From NCBI RefSeq assembly GCF_963259705.1, contig NC_081842.1:36793796-36857795 (forward strand): DNA of 64,000 bases, written 5' to 3'. The DNA is from Myotis daubentonii. Lineage: Eukaryota > Chordata > Mammalia > Chiroptera > Vespertilionidae. Numbering within the stretch: position 1 is the stretch's first letter; each line of letters opens with the position of its first letter. Under the pieces are notes generated by a model that was not told the DNA's origin, made no database searches, and saw only the letters and a list, made by a program, of their open reading frames with translations. Both the position numbers and the translations under genes were made by a program. Shown in pieces: positions 58,808 through 64,000 of the stretch.

Positions 58808-58990
58808 CTTTTTTTTAAATTACAGTTTAGATTCTATATTATTTTGCATTAGTTTCCATTGTACAGCACAGTGGTTAGACAATCATATACTTCACAAAAT
58901 GTTTCTTCAGAGAGTTCCAGTTCCCAGCTGGTACCATACATAGTTATTATAATATTATTACTATATTTCCTATGGTTCATTTTTCTTGTT
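58808..58990 (-). mobile_element. Old L1 3' end, reverse
   Basis: Poly-T then aaattacagtttagattctatattattttgcattagtttcc...acagtggttagacaatcatatac, the same old L1 3' UTR type as 26225. Confidence 0.8.
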
Positions 58991-59656
58991 AGGGGAGAAG
59001 GTATTTGAATCATTTAAATTTAGATAGCCTATTCCCTGGGGTTTACCCTCATTTTGGGCTCATCTTATTGATTCTCTCTTCTCAGTTTGTTTAAGTGGGC
59101 CTGGGTCTACTTTATTCTCAGGAGAGTCCTACCCCTTCAGAAAGTGCTTAGACCAGCTACTAAGGCCCTTGGGGGAAAACATTCCCAGGTTCCCTTACAG
59201 AGATTTCCCTTAGAATATTCATCTTGATTGTTCTTCCTATCAGAGTGATAAAATCAAAGGGACTGAGCTTAGGGTATAAGCATTGGAGAAAATTCAAAAG
59301 TCCTCTGGGGATCTCAGTCTTTTTTTTCTCTTAAATTTATTAGATGAAGTCCAACCACATTGTGGCAATCTGCTTTATTCAAAGTCCACTGCTTCTAATG
59401 TTAATCTCATCTAAAAACATACCTTCACAGCACATCTAGGTACCATTTCCTATCCAGGTTGACACATACAATGAACCATCACATACTTCTATATAATTAG
59501 CCCCACTAACCTAAAGACTTAAAATATAAACTGAACTTTTTCAAAACTGAAGATATATAGAAAAGTTCCTTATATTTATATAAGCTAGTAAAAATTGGAC
59601 AGCCCTATTAGGTATCCCATCCAAAAGAAACAATGTAATAACAATGAAAGGAATAA
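58991..59656. other. Unannotated sequence
   Basis: No gene or named repeat. Confidence 0.45.
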
Positions 59657-60052
59657 TCCTATCTAATAAAGAGGGAGTATGCAAATTGACCACCACGCTC
59701 TCACAAAGATGGCAGCACCCATTGTCACAAGGTGACGGCGCCCAGTCCCCTCAGCCCCGGCAGAGTCCCCCAGTCCTTTAAGCCCAGCTGAGTAGGCAGC
59801 AGGCGCACGGTGTAGCCAGATCCACCCTCAGCCCCCTAGCTGCCCAGGGCTGGCCTGAGGTGCAGGCAAGCCTCGGATGTTGGCTTCCCAGCCGCCCAGA
59901 GCTGGCTGAGGCTTGCACTGCCAGCAGTGGCAGCAGCAGAGGTATGATGGGGTTACCTCCCACTTCTGAGGGCTCCCAGACTGTGAGAGGGGGCCGGCCA
60001 GGCTGAGGGACCCACACTCTACTGCATGAATTTTCATGCACTGAGCCTCTAG
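59657..60052 (+). mobile_element. Non-autonomous Helitron N
   Basis: Starts TCCTATCTAATAAAGAGGG after A, ends TGCATGAATTTTCATGCAC TGAGCCTCTAG-type terminus before T. Octamer at 59679-59686 and AAAGATGGCAGC nearby. GC-rich interior; no gene fragment recognised. Confidence 0.94.
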
Positions 60053-60134
60053 TTTAAAAATATTAATACAGGTATCTCTAGAAGAGGCAGTAAATGGAAA
60101 CTACATTTGAAATACACAGCAATGTTTGTTTTTG

Positions 60135-60321
60135 TTTTGTTTTTATTGAAAGGAGAGGAATAAAAAGATAGAAACACCAATGAGAGAGAAATATCAATTG
60201 GCTGCCTCTTGCATGTCCCCTACCAGGAATCAAGTCCACAGCCTTGGGCATGTGCCCTTAGAACCAGTGACCTCCTGGTTCATGGGTCGACATTCAACAC
60301 TGAGCAACACCTACTGGGCTT
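60135..60321 (-). mobile_element. VES-type SINE, old
   Basis: Reverse pattern: gatagaaacaccaatgagagagaaatatcaattggctgcctcttgcatg, gggcatgtgcccttagaaccagtgacctcctggttcatgggtcgac, with an eroded head. Confidence 0.85.
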
Positions 60322-60450
60322 AAATACACTCTCCCAATATTTTTTCACTAACTAACAATATCATAGCTAACCTCAGTCTCTGGTCTCCAGCTTCTCTAGG
60401 CACATGTATTTATAAGCCTTAAAAGCTCTCAAAACTCAGTTTTCACTTTT

Positions 60451-60464
60451 TTTCTTCTCTCTCT

Positions 60465-60496
<32 letters not shown>

Positions 60497-60501
60497 TCCC
60501 C
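60451..60501. repeat. (CT)n tract
   Basis: CT-rich run with few interruptions. Confidence 0.92.
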
Positions 60502-60541
60502 CTTCTTTTTCTATCCATTCTTTTACTTTCCAGAGGTAATC

Positions 60542-60897
60542 TGTTATGGACTACATATTTTGTCTACTCAAAATCCATATGTTGAAATCCTCAGTTCCAA
60601 TGTGATGGTGGTAGGAGGTGAAGTCTTTGGGAGCTAATTAGGCCATGAGAGCCATGAATTGGGATTAATATTGTTGTAAAAGGTGAAGAGACCAGAGTTC
60701 TCCTCTTGCACCATGTGGTGTCACACCAGAAGAGAGCCATTCATGACCCAAAAAGCAATCTCTCACCAGACACCAAATTCGTTGGTGTTTTGATCTTGGA
60801 CTTGGCAGCCTTCAGAACTATGAGAAATATATTCTATTGTTTATAAACCACACAATCTCTGGTATTTTTGTTACAGCAGTTTGAATTGACTAAGACA
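60542..60897 (+). mobile_element. MLT1-type solo LTR (ERVL-MaLR)
   Basis: 356-bp sequence from TGTTATGGAC to CTAAGACA with phrases tccatatgttgaaatcctcag, gatggtggtaggaggtgaag, ctaattaggccatga, caccatgtggtgtcacacc, tcttggacttggcagcc and aatctctggtatttttgttacagcag: the order of MLT1/MST MaLR LTRs. Flanking 5-mers TAATC/TAGTC fit a retroviral target duplication with one change. Only the LTR is present; no internal retroviral gene is seen. Confidence 0.88.
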
Positions 60898-63425
60898 TAG
60901 TCTTTGCTCCTTAGTTATCTCTTTATCATTTATAATTCATCCTATTTTGCCTTTACTAGTTTTCTGCTTCACTCAATACTCTGATCAGTATAAGCAAAGT
61001 CTGAGAGCCTGGCTGACATATACAGAAGGTTAAGAAGTGGTGGGAAACTTTTAAAAATCAAATATTAGCTATTATAAAAATCTTCATTACATCAACATTT
61101 TTTTAATTCCCAATATTATTGTTGTTATATCTGGGACTGGGCAGATTTTTCTACCTTTCAAATTCTATTAAAGCCCACCTACCCTATCACTAGACTTTAA
61201 CTTCATCTGCCTTCCACTTTTCATAGTTTATGAACAGCAGAAATATAGAACTTCTTACAATACCTGAACATACTATGTATTTTCTGACTTCTATGCTTTG
61301 ACATGATAGTTCTTTGATTTTAGTAAGCACTTCTCCTTCATTTGGTCTTTGTGACTATCCAGTAATAATTTACATCTGGCCCAGACATCATTCTCTGAAA
61401 TCTTCACCAGCCTTCTTAAGCCAAGTTTCTTTCTCCTCTCTGGTTTCATTATACTGTGTACATACCACAAACAATTCTCTTCATATTATTTGGAACTATT
61501 GCTTCATAAATTCATCTAATCAGAATGGAATTACTGAAAGCTGGAATAGATATGTCTCTATATCCACAATTTTATTAATCCAGACTTTTGACTACGAGAG
61601 ATAGAAATCCAGTTCTAATAGAGCAACTACTGGGAAACTGTGCTTCACTCACTGATGGATCCTAGGTTATGTGATCTCAGATTAGGGACTTCAAAGTAAA
61701 TCAAAGCTTTCTTCTCAAACATCCACAGATTAATCCTTGTATGCGTCATAGCCTCATCTATTAATATATCACTATGCCAAGCACTATGATTAGCTCAATC
61801 TAAGTTGGATACCTATCACTGTGGGCACAGAGAATATTGGCTTTATGACCATCGGTCCACCAGGAACAAAAGATGAGAGAGGGAAATTGTGCAAAGAGAG
61901 AGCATGCTGATACTGAGAGAAAGAGGGAGTATGATCCTGTGACAGGCAGCTGAAAACCAGAGCAACTACAATTTAGCACAGTATTTGGCACTTGATAGGT
62001 GCCAAATAAATATTGAATTGATAAACACTAGTTGTTCCCCCAAGTTCTTATAATGCTCTCAGGATCAATCAACAGATTTATTAACACATTGCATTTCTAA
62101 AAACAATTACCCACAGTAATTCACTCAAATTGAACATTAAATTATAATACGTCATCAACCAACTTGTTTCTCAAATATTTCCAACTTACAACTTTTGAAA
62201 TCTAATATTAATGCCACTTAAAAATAATTTAGAAATCCTACAAACAAGCAATAGGCTTCTCAAGGTTTAAATGCACATAAATACAACACATTAACATATA
62301 TATTTATGTACACAAATATACAAACACTTATATTTATGCACACGCATATATATGTACATATAAAAGGAAGTCATTCTCATATCAGAGAAATGTCTTAATG
62401 TGGCATCACCAAGCTATAAACTTGATGAATTTGTTTTGCATCTGCCCTACAACTACTTAGCAAAAATGTTCTTATATTTTATATCATACAGGCATTTTGT
62501 CAAGCAAAACTTAAGTTTAAAGAACAGGTTCCTCCCGATTGGGATATTTGTCTAAAGAGAAAGAATTAATTGAGATAAAAAGAATAATTTAATAATAGAT
62601 ATAGTAACTGAAAGCTTTTATGTCCCTTTGTTCAGATGTCATATTTAGATCAGTTTTTCATGTTTGAAGGACATTATCTTTAACAATAAAGTTGAATAAA
62701 CAATTTTAAAAGTGTAATCTTTATGTTTTTGGAAAACTGTAATTAAAGTAAGTCATTTTCTTTAACTTTATTGCTGTAAAAGAAACCATTGGTCTTAAAA
62801 TATCCTCTCACTTTTAATAAAAAACCAGAATTGGCACATAATGAATGAAAATAAAAGTATAACCCCTCACAGTAACATTTGACACCCTTTCATTCTCCTC
62901 TCAGTACTTCTTATTCTTGCACTTACTCTCAGCAGCATCAGAAACCCAGAAATTGTGTAGAGCAGATATTTTGTCCAAACTTGTCAAAAATAAGCAACTG
63001 ACACAGTTATATACAAATAAAGCTATTACTGAATCTGCAGGAGCCAAATGAGCTATACAAGGTGTTAATTAATTTTGCATTTCTAACATTTCAGTCATCA
63101 TTTTCTTGAAACTGGACACCTACATGAAGAAAAGAAATGCAGCCACATGTAGCTATTAGGTACAAAAATATTCTTAATATACAAATGCAAAACTTTTTTG
63201 GATAACATTTTTGTTTTCCATTAGCATCTGGCTCCTTTTTCAATAAAGTTCAGTATTCGTGGCAGCCTTTTTTTCAGAAATGTGAAGGCTTCCTTGCCAT
63301 GAGCATTTCAAATGCTCAAAATACCAACTGTGATTCAAATGATTTATAAGGTCATCACTCAAAAAAACTACGTATACTGAATTTCCAAGTAGCCAAACAG
63401 AAAAAATATATAAGGCGAGGGGTGG
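60898..63425. other. AT-rich region without gene
   Basis: No gene. 61300-61500 may be L2 debris; 61610-61990 and 62100-63400 contain no repeat that I can name. Confidence 0.5.

Positions 63426-63518
<93 letters not shown>
63426..63518. repeat. (TG)n(AG)n compound microsatellite
   Basis: About 24 TG units followed directly by about 23 AG units. Confidence 0.97.
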
Positions 63519-63519
<1 letters not shown>

Positions 63520-63609
63520 AAGTATGCATACACTCCCACACAGACACTTGGAAACGTAGCTTCTAGAATAGATAGTGAGACAAAGCAGTAATAAATAACA
63601 GAAGAGAAA

Positions 63610-63952
63610 TCTATATAATAAAAGCCTAAGCTACCGTTATGGCAGAACAACCAGAATGACTGGTCACTATGATGTGCACTGACCATGAGGGTGCAAACGC
63701 TCAACACAGGAGCTGCCCCCTGGTGGTCAGTGCACTCCCACAGGGAGAGTACTGCCGGGCTAGAAGCTGGGCTCATGGCTGGCCAGTGCAAGGGTGGTGG
63801 CGGGAGCCTCTCCTGCCTCCGCGAAAGTCCTAAGGAGCAGCGAGCCAAGTGGTAAGGAGCAGAGAGTAGGCAGATAGTAAGGAGTGAGGGGTCCCAGACT
63901 ACGAGAGGGTGCAGGCCAAGCTAAGGGACAAATTTCATGCACTGGGCTCTAG
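63610..63952 (+). mobile_element. Non-autonomous Helitron K
   Basis: Starts TCTATATAATAAAAGCC after A, ends ATTTCATGCACTGGGCTCTAG-type terminus before T. G/J/K subfamily. It has an inverted CTCF-like pair, the left copy degraded (63680-63698), the right intact (63712-63729). A short AGTAAGGAG-type repeat lies near 63830-63885. Confidence 0.93.
63712..63729 (-). promoter_or_regulatory. CTCF-like motif in Helitron K
   Basis: GCTGCCCCCTGGTGGTCA is the reverse complement of TGACCACCAGGGGGCAGC; full core match on the minus strand. Confidence 0.58.
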
Positions 63953-64000
63953 TGTAGAATATAAAAGTGGAATCTCAGTTTCTTAACATTCCTTTAGCTT

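Noticed and set aside
60542..60897. Complete endogenous retrovirus
   Set aside because: Only one MaLR-type LTR; no internal genes or second LTR were seen.
63240..63848. 202-codon minus-strand open frame
   Set aside because: It crosses the (TG)n(AG)n tract and Helitron K; Leu-Ser and Thr-His runs are microsatellite translation.
1..64000. CRISPR array, operon or prokaryotic system
   Set aside because: All evidence is of a vertebrate nuclear genome; tandem repeats have no spacer pattern and no cas-like genes exist.

Overview
This is a mammalian intergenic or deep-intronic window, almost certainly from a vespertilionid (vesper) bat. The diagnostic evidence is the repeat content: tRNA-derived VES-type SINEs, many HeliBat-type Helitron rolling-circle transposons (5' TC..., 3' hairpin then CTAG, inserted between A and T), and young non-autonomous hAT elements, one of them of the SPIN/URR1 type. 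I found no intact host protein-coding gene, no spliced host exon in place and no structural RNA gene. Most of the longer open frames fall in transposon debris, in tandem repeats whose period is near a multiple of three, or on the non-coding strand.

Layout. 1-10 kb: AT-rich sequence with a 5'-truncated LINE-1 (1679-3115), a VES SINE split by a hAT element (3976-4452) and a short reverse L1 tail (about 9393-9783). 10-20 kb: one Helitron (10322-10647), ancient hAT and MIR fragments, two VES SINEs. 20-24 kb: the densest block, with three Helitrons in a row (20252-20786, 20937-21743, 21790-about 23940). The third carries what I recognise as exon 1 of MTHFS (5-formyltetrahydrofolate cyclo-ligase), broken by a frameshift and a stop, and therefore a captured gene fragment. 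24-36 kb: AT-rich, with nested L1s, MIRs, SINEs, and a non-repetitive GC-richer patch near 31.4-31.95 kb. 36-40.4 kb: two Helitrons around an ancient HAL1/L1 region. 43-48 kb: SINEs and a composite Helitron (45963-47622) that keeps a broken helicase C-terminus, interrupted by a SINE and by a hAT with a perfect 8-bp target duplication. 50-52 kb: two Helitrons abutting head to tail, the second carrying about 17 copies of a 47-48 bp minisatellite, then a SPIN-type hAT. 53-64 kb: five more Helitrons, a GGT-rich microsatellite, an MLT1-type LTR and a GT/GA tract.

Fifteen Helitron copies cover about 10 kb, roughly 16% of the window. They carry sequence motifs of possible regulatory interest: strong CTCF-like sites, several in inverted pairs, YY1-like CAAGATGGCGGC motifs and ATGCAAAT octamers. 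These features, the captured exon, and the nested insertions that give a relative chronology are the main points of interest. No cellular system of cooperating genes is encoded here.
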